The translations under genes were made by a program, and so were the position numbers. 20,204 bases of DNA from TMED14 sp041179465 (lineage in GTDB: Bacteria > Bacteroidota > Bacteroidia > Flavobacteriales > Schleiferiaceae): assembly GCA_041179465.1 (NCBI GenBank), contig JBEGTJ010000030.1:1-20204 (forward strand), in the 5' to 3' direction. The stretch's first letter is position 1. Each line of letters opens with the position of its first letter. Shown one piece after another: positions 8,575 to 15,461 of this stretch. Below the pieces are notes generated by a model. That model was not told the DNA's origin, ran no database searches, and saw only the letters and a program-made list of their open reading frames with translations.

Positions 8575-9603
8575 ATGATGAAAAAGATTTTAGCTACCGC
8601 TGCGCTGCTCGCTGCAGCCTCGGCTTTTGCAGGAAACCCGGTGCGTTCGGGTTCTGCGGGTGCTTCAGAACTGCTCGTGAATCCCTGGGCGCGCACCGCG
8701 GGCTGGGGCGAAGGCAACACGGCCAACGTTCGGGGCTTTGAGGGCCTTTACGGCAACGTGGCCGGCATCGCCCGCATTGACGGCCTTCAGGCGGGGTTTG
8801 CCAACACGCAGTGGTTGGTGGGCAGCGGAATTTCGCTCAACGCCGGAAGCCTGATTACCCCCACCGGAAACGGCGGCGTGTTGGGCATTCACATGAACAG
8901 CATGAACTACGGCGACATCGAGGTGACTACCGAGGACCAGCCAGACGGCGGTTTGGGTACGTACCGTCCGTCGGCAACGGTAATTGGGATTGCCTACGCC
9001 AAGAAGTTCACGCAGAGCATCTTTGGTGGTATTAACATCAAGCTGTACAACTCGACCATCAACAACCTCAGCGCTACCGGCGTCTGCTTCGACGCGGGGG
9101 TGCAGTACGTTCCCAAGGACATTAAGGATTTTGCGTTTGGCATTACCATGCGCAACATCGGCCCTTCGTTTTCGTACCGCGGCGACGGTTTGAGCATTGT
9201 ACTTCCGGTACCGACGGGCTTGTACACCAACAGCTTCCAGAACCGTTCTGAAGACTTCGAACTGCCGACCCAGCTCTCGATCGGAGCCAGCAAGGGCTTT
9301 ACCCTGATGCAGGGCCACAAGCTGACGGTCGCGGGCAACTTCATTTCGAATTCATTCAAAAAGGACCAGTTCACGGTGGGCGCCGAGTACGCGTACAAAG
9401 AGCTTTTTGCCCTTCGCGCAAGCTGGGCCCAGTTTGACAACCGTTTTGATGCCCTGCGCACCGAGGCCCTTACTGGTCCGGCTGCGGGCTTTACGTTCAA
9501 CATTCCGATGGGCGACGGCAAGCTTGACTTGAGCTACGCCTACCGGATGACGAACACCGCGTTTGGCGGAATCCACACGGTTGGCACCGCAATTGTACTC
9601 TAG
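8575..9603 (+). CDS. PorV/PorQ-family outer-membrane beta-barrel protein
   Basis: 342 residues starting MMKKILATAALLAAASAFAG, a clear signal peptide; the ATG at 8578 is an equally possible start. After it comes the family's N-terminal pattern: AGASELLVNPWARTAGWGEG, then GLYGNVAGIARIDG (compare NPAG in relatives), followed by alternating barrel strands such as FAFGITMRNIG and LTVAGNFISNSF, ending GGIHTVGTAIVL. PorV is the T9SS shuttle that receives cargo C-terminal domains from the translocon and hands them to the attachment complex; PorQ belongs to the same fold family. Because this copy lies 9 nt after a giant protein with an odd T9SS-like C-terminus, I infer a cargo-dedicated paralogue rather than the housekeeping PorV, which is usually linked to porU. 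That role is not shown by the sequence. It is the last gene of the operon, before a strong terminator. Confidence 0.85.
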   Translation: MMKKILATAALLAAASAFAGNPVRSGSAGASELLVNPWARTAGWGEGNTANVRGFEGLYGNVAGIARIDGLQAGFANTQWLVGSGISLNAGSLITPTGNGGVLGIHMNSMNYGDIEVTTEDQPDGGLGTYRPSATVIGIAYAKKFTQSIFGGINIKLYNSTINNLSATGVCFDAGVQYVPKDIKDFAFGITMRNIGPSFSYRGDGLSIVLPVPTGLYTNSFQNRSEDFELPTQLSIGASKGFTLMQGHKLTVAGNFISNSFKKDQFTVGAEYAYKELFALRASWAQFDNRFDALRTEALTGPAAGFTFNIPMGDGKLDLSYAYRMTNTAFGGIHTVGTAIVL

Positions 9604-9623
9604 ACCGAACTAGGTTTTCGACT

Positions 9624-9658
9624 GAGAAGGCCTCCCCGCGGAGGTCTTCTTCGCTTTT
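9624..9658 (+). terminator. Rho-independent terminator of the receptor/PorV-like operon
   Basis: The hairpin has arms 9626-9635 (GAAGGCCTCC) and 9640-9649 (GGAGGTCTTC), a 4-nt CCGC loop and one G-U pair; two more pairs (A-T, G-U) extend it outwards. It is followed by TTCGCTTTT. It lies 22 nt after the PorV-like stop and just before greA, so it insulates the two units. Confidence 0.85.
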
Positions 9659-9672
9659 AACCCCTATTGATT

Positions 9673-10143
9673 ATGTCCGTTTCGTACTACACTCCCGAAG
9701 GATTTAAAAAGCTCAAAGAAGAGCTGGAGCACTTGCGCAGTGTGGAGCGTCCGCGCATTTCAGAGCAAATCGCCGAGGCGCGCGACAAGGGCGACTTGAG
9801 CGAGAACGCCGAATACGACGCCGCCAAGGAAGCCCAAGGCCTGCTCGAAATGAAGATTTCGAAGATGGAAGAGCTCGTGGCCAACGCACGCATCGTCGAC
9901 GAATCGCAGTTCGACACGTCCAAGGTGCTCATTTTGTCAAAGGTTACCGTGCGCAATCCAGCCAACGGCGCGACCATGAAGTACACGTTGGTGAGCGAGC
10001 AAGAAGCCGATTTGAAGTCGGGCAAAATTTCGGTGAATTCGCCAATTGGTAGAGGATTGCTCGGCAAAGCCGCCGGCGAGGTGGCCGAGATTCAGGTTCC
10101 GAGCGGAATCATGAAGCTCGAAGTGGTTTCCATCGAACGCTAG
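9673..10143 (+). CDS. greA: Transcription elongation factor GreA
   Basis: 156 residues from the ATG at 9673 (MSVSYYTPEGFKKLKEELEHL). An in-frame TTG six bases earlier is less likely. The N-terminal coiled coil contains the signature RPRISEQIAEARDKGDLSENAEYDAAKEAQ at about residues 27-56, with the acidic tip DLSENAEYD that reaches the RNA polymerase active site. The C-terminal FKBP-like domain contains YTLVSEQEAD, ISVNSPIGRGLLGKAAGE and a final beta strand MKLEVVSIER. GreA stimulates cleavage of backtracked transcripts. Length is normal for the family. The HIT-family gene begins 3 nt downstream, so the two are probably co-transcribed; this pairing is common in Bacteroidota. Confidence 0.97.
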   Translation: MSVSYYTPEGFKKLKEELEHLRSVERPRISEQIAEARDKGDLSENAEYDAAKEAQGLLEMKISKMEELVANARIVDESQFDTSKVLILSKVTVRNPANGATMKYTLVSEQEADLKSGKISVNSPIGRGLLGKAAGEVAEIQVPSGIMKLEVVSIER

Positions 10144-10146
10144 ACC

Positions 10147-10554
10147 ATGGCCAGCATTTTTTCGAGAATCATAGCCGGCGAGATTCCCTGCTACAAGGTA
10201 GCCGAGACCGAGCGCGCGTTTGCCTTTTTGGACATTCGCCCCCTAACCCAGGGGCACACTTTGGTGGTTCCCAAAATGGAAGTCGACAGCCTTTTTGAGC
10301 TTCCTGAAGAAGATTACGAGGCGGTTTTTGAATTGGTTCGGGCGGTGGCCGAGGCCCAGAAGGCGGTTATTCCCTGCAATCGAGTTGGGCTGAGCGTCCT
10401 TGGGTTTGAGGTTCCGCACGCGCACGTCCACGTGGTCCCGCTGCGCAGCGAGGCGGACTTGAATTTTGCGAACCCCAAACTCCAGCTCGAGCCCGAGGAG
10501 TTTGCAGAGCTGGCCCACCGCCTTCAGAGCGCTTTGGCCGTTCCGAGCATTTAA
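10147..10554 (+). CDS. HIT family nucleotide-binding hydrolase
   Basis: 135 residues. It begins MASIFSRIIAGEIPCYKVAE, continues with AFLDIRPLTQGHTLVVPK, and has the catalytic histidine triad HAHVHVVP at about residues 94-101. HIT proteins hydrolyse or transfer phosphoramidate and dinucleoside polyphosphate substrates; the middle triad histidine is the nucleophile. The N-terminal zinc-binding Cys pair of HinT-like enzymes (CIFC) is replaced by SIFS, as in many Bacteroidota copies. The start is 3 nt after the greA stop. A run of seven T follows the stop codon, without a convincing stem before it, so its terminator is uncertain. Confidence 0.93.
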   Translation: MASIFSRIIAGEIPCYKVAETERAFAFLDIRPLTQGHTLVVPKMEVDSLFELPEEDYEAVFELVRAVAEAQKAVIPCNRVGLSVLGFEVPHAHVHVVPLRSEADLNFANPKLQLEPEEFAELAHRLQSALAVPSI

Positions 10555-10580
10555 TTTTTTTATAGGTGCCTTGAGGTCAG

Positions 10581-10613
10581 GGTATTGGAATTTTTTTTAA
10601 ATTCCGCGTACCT
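10581..10613. repeat. A+T-rich inverted repeat upstream of the PA-domain gene
   Basis: GGAATTT (10587-10593) and AAATTCC (10599-10605) form a perfect 7-bp stem around a T5 loop. It is extended, after a small bulge, by GGTA (10581-10584) and a downstream TACC. It ends about 20 nt before the ATG at 10631. It may be an operator or leader hairpin of that gene, or part of the end of the greA-HIT transcript; the T-run is in the loop, not after the stem, so it is not a classical plus-strand terminator. Confidence 0.4.
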
Positions 10614-10630
10614 AAACTTTAAACGCACTA

Positions 10631-12418
10631 ATGATGAAGAAAATCCTACACCTTTTAGGTTGGGTGCTCTTGACGGCTGGGGCCGCACAGGCCCAGGTGG
10701 TCTTGAACATCATGTCGCCAAGCTCCATTCAGGGCGGCTTGACGCACACCAACAACGGAAACTCCACGGGATGGGGCCTCGCGGACCTTTTGAATCCGGC
10801 AGACGCCGTGCTCGACACGGTCGTCGTAATGGACGACAGCACCGCCGGCGTGAACACCGTGGTCGGCACCGACCCCAATACGGGCAATGCGTATCCGGGA
10901 ATTCCGCTCAAGTACGAGGGCTGCAACCTCGACACGACGTCGGCGTGGCAGACCAACCGTCTGGCGGGCAAAATCGTGCTGATCTCGCGCGGAACCTGCG
11001 AATTTGGCCTCAAGGTCTATTTAGCGGAGCGCGCCGGAGCACGTGCCGTCATTTTGTACAACCGCGACAACGCCCAGCTCAATGCGGGTCCGGGTGCGTA
11101 CGGCGGACTGACGTCCATTCCGTTTGCGATGATTGCGCGCCCCGACGGCGACATGCTGCGCACGGCCATTGAAAGCGGACAAACTGTGGTGGCCTTCTTG
11201 GGCAACAAGATTGGCGCGTTCCCGAACGACATGAGCATTTCGCCCGCTGAGGCGATGTACCCGCCGGCCCTCGCGGTTCCGTCGATGATCGCTCAGGACA
11301 CCAGCGACTTCAAAATGAAGTTGGGCTTCTGGACCCGCAACGACGGTTCAGCCAACCAGGCCAACGTCATCGCAAGCGTCACCGTGAAGCGCGGCACGAC
11401 GACGGTGTACACCATGTCGACGTCTTCGTTCCCGCTGAACTCAGGCGACTCGAGCTACATCACGTTCCCGCCGTTCCAACTCAACGGCTACCCCTTGGGT
11501 GCCTACGAGGTGAACTACAACGTGAACGTGGCCAACGAGTCCTTCCCGCTCGACAACAACATCGACTTTGCGTCGGTCATTAACGACAGCATCTTCAGCT
11601 ACGCCCGCGTCGACGGCAGCACGCTTGAGCCGCTAGACAACAACTCGTTCAAGTCGTCGAGCTTCACCTCTTCGTGGGGAATGTGCATCCACTTCCGCCA
11701 CCCGCAGGCGGACCGCATGCTGCTCAAGGGCGTGCGCTTTGCCGGTTGGTCCAACACCGACACGCTCATCGGCCGCTCGGTGGACGTATCGGTCGACGAG
11801 TGGTTCGACACGTTCACCGACTTGAACGACCCGAACTGCGCGGTAACGAACACCTCGCCGGTGGCTTTGGAGACCTACACCTACGCGACCAACGCGCAGG
11901 ACAGCATGGTGACGCACCTCTTCACCGATCCGATTGAACTCGACAACAACCAGCGCTACATCGTGTGCGTGAACACGTCAGACGCCGACCTGTACCTCAA
12001 CCACTCGACGGCGGTGGCCTACCAGCTCAACGACGTCACGGCGGGCGAGCAGCCGCGCGAAATGGTGCGTTCCGACAACAACTGGTTCGTGCGCGGATTC
12101 AGCGGCAACGTGATTCCGACCTTGCAGCTCATCATGGAGCAAAACACTTCGGGCGTGCCTGAGGAAGTGGTGGTGGACGCCCTGGTGTACCCCAACCCCG
12201 CGCAGCACATGGTGTACCTGAAGCTCAACGGCTTCGTGCCCACGGCCGGAGTTTCGGTGTACGACCTGAACGGCGCCTTGGTACTTCAGGCCAACCACGC
12301 TTCGGTAGTGGACGGCGAGTTGGCCCTTGACGTGAGCGAACTCCCCAGCGGAGCCTACGTGGTGGTTGCCCCAGGCGCCAACCGCGAGCTGCGTGCCAAC
12401 CTGGTGGTCACCCACTAA
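10631..12418 (+). CDS. Secreted PA-domain protein with T9SS type A sorting domain
   Basis: 595 residues with a signal peptide (MMKKILHLLGWVLLTAGAAQA; ATG also at 10634). A protease-associated (PA) domain spans about residues 75-175 and includes GKIVLISRGTCEFGLKV from residue 113 and the following AGARAVILYN. The middle region (about 190-500) is beta-rich with no recognised catalytic motif. The end is a standard T9SS type A domain: YPNP at 520-523, VSVYDLNGALVLQ, then LDVSELPSGAYVV and a short basic-containing tail. PA domains usually sit beside a protease and bind substrate or partner proteins; no peptidase domain is present, so it may be an adhesin or binding protein. It is probably transcribed alone: an A+T-rich leader lies before it and a strong terminator after it. 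Confidence 0.85.
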   Translation: MMKKILHLLGWVLLTAGAAQAQVVLNIMSPSSIQGGLTHTNNGNSTGWGLADLLNPADAVLDTVVVMDDSTAGVNTVVGTDPNTGNAYPGIPLKYEGCNLDTTSAWQTNRLAGKIVLISRGTCEFGLKVYLAERAGARAVILYNRDNAQLNAGPGAYGGLTSIPFAMIARPDGDMLRTAIESGQTVVAFLGNKIGAFPNDMSISPAEAMYPPALAVPSMIAQDTSDFKMKLGFWTRNDGSANQANVIASVTVKRGTTTVYTMSTSSFPLNSGDSSYITFPPFQLNGYPLGAYEVNYNVNVANESFPLDNNIDFASVINDSIFSYARVDGSTLEPLDNNSFKSSSFTSSWGMCIHFRHPQADRMLLKGVRFAGWSNTDTLIGRSVDVSVDEWFDTFTDLNDPNCAVTNTSPVALETYTYATNAQDSMVTHLFTDPIELDNNQRYIVCVNTSDADLYLNHSTAVAYQLNDVTAGEQPREMVRSDNNWFVRGFSGNVIPTLQLIMEQNTSGVPEEVVVDALVYPNPAQHMVYLKLNGFVPTAGVSVYDLNGALVLQANHASVVDGELALDVSELPSGAYVVVAPGANRELRANLVVTH

Positions 12419-12440
12419 GTCTGCGGAGCCATCCAAGCAG

Positions 12441-12468
12441 AAACCCGGCGGAAACGCCGGGTTTTTTT
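12441..12468 (+). terminator. Rho-independent terminator after the PA-domain gene
   Basis: A perfect 10-bp stem, AAACCCGGCG (12441-12450) with CGCCGGGTTT (12455-12464), has a GAAA tetraloop and runs into further Ts to 12468. Read on the minus strand the same hairpin has only a short T-run, so it could give weaker termination of the convergent ruvC transcript. Confidence 0.93.
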
Positions 12469-12480
12469 ATGGGGTTTGGT

Positions 12481-12521
12481 TCGAGCAAAGGACGTCGAGC
12501 AAAGGACGTCGAGCATCGACG
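12481..12521. repeat. 14-bp tandem repeat between convergent genes
   Basis: TCGAGCAAAGGACG occurs at 12481-12494 and again at 12495-12508, followed by a diverged partial copy starting TCGAGCA. The partial copy also makes a perfect CGTCGA-gca-TCGACG hairpin at 12507-12521. It is non-coding and lies between the terminator of the PA-domain gene and the ruvC stop codon. Confidence 0.7.
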
Positions 12522-12536
12522 CGCAACGGGCCGTAC

Positions 12537-13133
12537 TTATTGGGCCGCGCGGTCGGGGTTCTGGGCCAGAAACTTCGCCCAAGACGAGGAACGAGGCGAA
12601 GCCTTCTTTTTAGCAGGCAGCGGGCCCGAAATCGCGTGATTTAGGACGGCTGCGCGATCGACCGTCAGGGCGTGGCAAGCGGCGACGGCCAGGGCGTCGG
12701 TGGCGTCGAGGGCCCTCTTGGGGTCGTCGGGAAGGGCAAACATGGCCGCCAAAAATCCGGAAAGCTGCTCCTTGGACGCCGCTCCTCGGCCCGAAATGCG
12801 GCGTTTCACTACGGCGGGCGGATACTCCGCTACCGTCAGCCCCCTGCGGAGCCCGGCGCTGAGGACCACGCCCTGGGCTCGCCCGAGCTTGAGCATGGAC
12901 TGCACGTTTTTGCCAAAAAAGGGCGCCTCAACCGCTACGGCGTCGGGCTGGTACCGGTCCAGAAGGTCTTCGACGGCCCGCAAAATGTCGCCCAGGCGTT
13001 CCACCGATTCTTTGGCTGCCGAAAACTTGACGCTGCCCAGGTCGACCAGACTCAGGGCCGATCCGTCGCGGTCCACGACCCCAAAGCCCATTACCACGGT
13101 GCCCGGGTCGATTCCTAAAATGCGCTGCTTCAT
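12537..13133 (-). CDS. ruvC: Crossover junction endodeoxyribonuclease RuvC
   Basis: 198 residues with the RNase H-like fold of the Holliday-junction resolvase. The four catalytic acidic residues are visible with the right spacing: D9 in GIDPG, E69 in VEAPFFGKN, and D143 and D146 in DATDALAVAACH. Other family motifs are GRAQGVV (about 85-91) and the VKRRISGRGAASKEQ region (about 109-123). RuvC cuts recombination intermediates together with RuvAB. A basic tail (PAKKKASPRSSSW) extends past the usual end. The ATG overlaps the stop of the upstream mechanosensitive channel gene by 4 nt (ATGA), so translation is probably coupled. Confidence 0.97.
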   Translation of the reverse strand: MKQRILGIDPGTVVMGFGVVDRDGSALSLVDLGSVKFSAAKESVERLGDILRAVEDLLDRYQPDAVAVEAPFFGKNVQSMLKLGRAQGVVLSAGLRRGLTVAEYPPAVVKRRISGRGAASKEQLSGFLAAMFALPDDPKRALDATDALAVAACHALTVDRAAVLNHAISGPLPAKKKASPRSSSWAKFLAQNPDRAAQ

Positions 13134-14398
13134 GCGGCGGGATGCCCGCTGGCGCGCATGCTTTGGGCGGTTGGCGCCTGAAAGAGGTGCAGTCCAAAGC
13201 TGGGAACGGCGGCAATCAAGTGGTCAAAAAGGTCGGCGGCAACGGCTTCGTAATCTTCAAACACGATGGTGGTGGCAAAGCAGTAGATTTCGAGCGGAAT
13301 GCCCTCGCCCTGCATGGCCAACTGGCGGACCATGATGCTCTGCTTTTTGGAAACCTTGGGGTGCTCTTGGAGGTAGGCTTCGGCGTAGGCCCTGAAAACA
13401 CCCAGGTTGGTCATGTGGCGCCCGTTCACGGGGTGGGTTTTGTCGGCGCCCTGATCGGCATTGTAGGCAGCGATTTCGGCTTCGCGGGCGTCGAGGTAGG
13501 ACTGCACGCGCTGAATTTTGCGGAATTCCTGGAGTTCGGCTTCGTCGATGAAGTGCACGCTTTCGAGGTCGATCACCATGCTCCGCTTGATGCGCCGCAC
13601 TTTGGAAAGGCGCATTCCGCGCCAGTTCACAAAGGAATCCGTCACAAAGGCCTTGGCCGGAACCGACGAAATGGTGTTGTCAAAGTTCTTGATTTTGACC
13701 GTCGTCAAGTCGATGCTGACGACGTCGCCGTCGACGCCAAATTTTTCAAACGTGATCCAGTCGCCTTTTTTCACCAGGTCGTACAGCACAATTTGAAAGT
13801 TGGCCAAGAGTCCGTTGATGGCGTCCTGAAAGATCAAGACGAAGATGGCGGTGGCGCCGGCGAGGGCACCCAGGATGCTGGCGAGGGAGGTGTTGGAGAG
13901 CACCGAAATCACGGCCAATCCGCCAATGAGCCAAGACAGGAAAAGGACCACGGAGAGCAAGGTGCGCACCGGCTTGTCTTTGAACGCGTCGAGCTCCTCC
14001 ACCACGTGCGACGACGCACGGGCAGCGCGGTTGATCACGATGACGATTTGGTAGATGAGTACGATTCCGAGGAATTTATCGAGCGGACCCACCCAGGTAG
14101 GCAAATCTTCGAAGACGACCGGAAGGAAGCCCCGAATGATCATGGTCGGGAGGATGTGGACTAGGGCCTGAAAGACGCGCTCCTTGAAGAAGTGGTCGTC
14201 CCAGGTGGCTTTGCTGCGTTCCACCGCGCGGCGGATGATCGAAACCACTATTCGGCGCACGAAGAAGTCTGCGAGGAGGCTGGCGACGACTAAGACTCCC
14301 AAGTCGATGAGCACCGTGAGGCTGCTGATCCACCAGTCGCTCAGTCCGCTGCGGTCCAAAAAGGAATGGGTCCAGTGCCCAGGGTTGATCGAGTCCAT
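13130..14398 (-). CDS. Mechanosensitive ion channel, MscS superfamily (YbdG-like)
   Basis: 422 residues. There are four or five hydrophobic segments, the last being the pore-lining helix region GALAGATAIFVLIFQDAING (about residues 178-197), followed by the MscS beta domain (KKGDWITFEKFGVDGDVVSI). The long C-terminal part has features of the E. coli YbdG subfamily: NGRHMTNLGVFRAYAEAYL, a MVRQL segment, IPLEIYCF and DLFDHLIAAVPSFGL. These inner-membrane channels open under membrane tension and protect against hypo-osmotic shock. The start at 14398 lies 4 nt after a perfect TACCTTTG box. Its stop overlaps the ruvC start (ATGA). I see no functional link to ruvC beyond co-expression. Confidence 0.92.
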   Translation of the reverse strand: MDSINPGHWTHSFLDRSGLSDWWISSLTVLIDLGVLVVASLLADFFVRRIVVSIIRRAVERSKATWDDHFFKERVFQALVHILPTMIIRGFLPVVFEDLPTWVGPLDKFLGIVLIYQIVIVINRAARASSHVVEELDAFKDKPVRTLLSVVLFLSWLIGGLAVISVLSNTSLASILGALAGATAIFVLIFQDAINGLLANFQIVLYDLVKKGDWITFEKFGVDGDVVSIDLTTVKIKNFDNTISSVPAKAFVTDSFVNWRGMRLSKVRRIKRSMVIDLESVHFIDEAELQEFRKIQRVQSYLDAREAEIAAYNADQGADKTHPVNGRHMTNLGVFRAYAEAYLQEHPKVSKKQSIMVRQLAMQGEGIPLEIYCFATTIVFEDYEAVAADLFDHLIAAVPSFGLHLFQAPTAQSMRASGHPAA

Positions 14399-14402
14399 TC
14401 TG

Positions 14403-14410
14403 CAAAGGTA
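14403..14410 (-). promoter_or_regulatory. Putative Bacteroidota -7 box (TACCTTTG) for mscS-ruvC
   Basis: The minus strand reads TACCTTTG, an exact TAnnTTTG match, ending 4 nt before the ATG at 14398. The start point would fall at or near the start codon, predicting a leaderless transcript. A clear TTG at -33 is not seen. Confidence 0.45.
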
Positions 14411-14469
14411 GCAGACTGAACCATAGGCTCGCGGCTCCGTTCCACGCGCTCTAGGTTAACGGAGCGCAT

Positions 14470-14498
14470 AAAAAAACCGGCTCCCGAGGGGGCCGGTT
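14470..14498 (-). terminator. Rho-independent terminator of the universal stress protein / cco unit
   Basis: On the minus strand an 11-bp stem (one G-U pair) with a small loop, built on AACCGGC/GCCGGTT plus three C-G pairs, is followed by seven T (seen as A on the plus strand at 14470-14476). It lies about 70 nt after the universal stress protein stop and would end the leftward cco transcript. Confidence 0.9.
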
Positions 14499-14568
14499 CG
14501 CGTGAAACAGCGCGGAGGCTTTTTGGACGAAGAAACCCATATCACCTACGGGCCTCCGGCCGTTCACG
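14499..14568 (-). other. Potentially structured 3' UTR of the universal stress protein gene
   Basis: Between stop codon and terminator, two nested complementary pairs are visible: CGTGAA (14501-14506) with TTCACG (14563-14568), and CGGAGGC (14513-14519) with GCCTCCG (14552-14558), around a 32-nt loop. With the adjacent terminator this could be a compact 3'-UTR RNA. The pairing may be chance in G+C-rich DNA. Confidence 0.3.
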
Positions 14569-15387
14569 TTAGCGGGGGTCTTCGCGGACGACGAGCACGG
14601 GGTATTCGGTGTGGTAGGCCAGGGCGGTGGAGGTACGGGGACGAAAGGCGTCGCGGAACCAATGCTGGCGTCGGGCGACGACGATGATTCCGTCGGCTTT
14701 TGCCCGGCGCGCGGCTTCGTAAATTCCCGCTTCGACGTCTTGGGCGACGATGAGGTGGCGTTCGATGCCCGCAAAGTGCTGGTCGGCATGCGACAAAAAT
14801 TCGGCGGCGGGGGCATCGCCTTGGGTGCCCTCTTCGACGTGGGCAATCGCGAGGTCCGCACCGCTTTGGGCGACAAAGGACTTGAGCCATGCACGGGCCA
14901 TGGGATTGCGTTCGTCGTTCAGGTCAGAGGCGTACAGCCACTTAAACGCGGACCCCGCCGTCCAGGGGCAACGCGACGGAACGACGAGCACCGGCTGCCG
15001 CGAGGCGTGCAGTACCGAAACGGCGTTGCTGCCCAAAAAGACTTCGGACCACCCGTTCGCCCCTTGGCTGGCCATGACCACCATCGAATCAGGGTGCGCT
15101 TCAGCCCGTTGGTGAAGCTCTTGGGCTAAGCCGTTGCTGGCACAACGACCTTCAGCAGCCAGTTTGGCTTGAGCGGTGAATTCGGTCAACCATTCGGCCA
15201 TGTCCTGCTGGCAGCGCTCCTTGATGGCCGTCAAAAGGTTGTCGGTCATGGCTTCGGACGAGTAGGGCATTTGGTAGGTGTGGACGAATTCGATGGGCGC
15301 ATTCATCGACAGGGCCAAGTGCTGGGCCAACGGAAGCGCCGCGCGGCTATTTTCCGAAAAGTCCGTTGGAAAAAAGATGCGGTTCAT
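14569..15387 (-). CDS. Tandem-domain universal stress protein
   Basis: 272 residues from the ATG at 15387 (MNRIFFPTDFSENSRAALPL). The frame is open further upstream, but that extension lacks family similarity. Two UspA-like domains are present. The first (about 1-138) has the opening FFPTDFSENS and the nucleotide-binding-type end MVVMASQGANGWSEVFLGSN, finishing PVLVVPS. The second (about 148-272) opens KWLYASDLND and ends YPVLVVRED, but its loop (VARRQHWFRDAFRPRTS) lacks the glycine pattern, so ATP binding there is doubtful. Such proteins respond to starvation, redox and low-oxygen stress. It lies 74 nt after the TauE-like stop, at the end of the cbb3 oxidase cluster, which fits a role during oxygen limitation (inference). 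Confidence 0.9.
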   Translation of the reverse strand: MNRIFFPTDFSENSRAALPLAQHLALSMNAPIEFVHTYQMPYSSEAMTDNLLTAIKERCQQDMAEWLTEFTAQAKLAAEGRCASNGLAQELHQRAEAHPDSMVVMASQGANGWSEVFLGSNAVSVLHASRQPVLVVPSRCPWTAGSAFKWLYASDLNDERNPMARAWLKSFVAQSGADLAIAHVEEGTQGDAPAAEFLSHADQHFAGIERHLIVAQDVEAGIYEAARRAKADGIIVVARRQHWFRDAFRPRTSTALAYHTEYPVLVVREDPR

Positions 15388-15461
15388 AAGGGGGGTGGAA
15401 TCAAGGGTGGTGAGGTTGCGGTAAAATTCCGCCTTTGAGCCGCCCCGGACCATGATTTTTA

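Noticed and set aside
9667..9669. TTG start for greA
   Set aside because: An ATG six bases downstream gives the family's usual N-terminus.
10555..10575. Terminator after the HIT gene at the T7 run
   Set aside because: No stable G+C-rich stem directly precedes the T-run.
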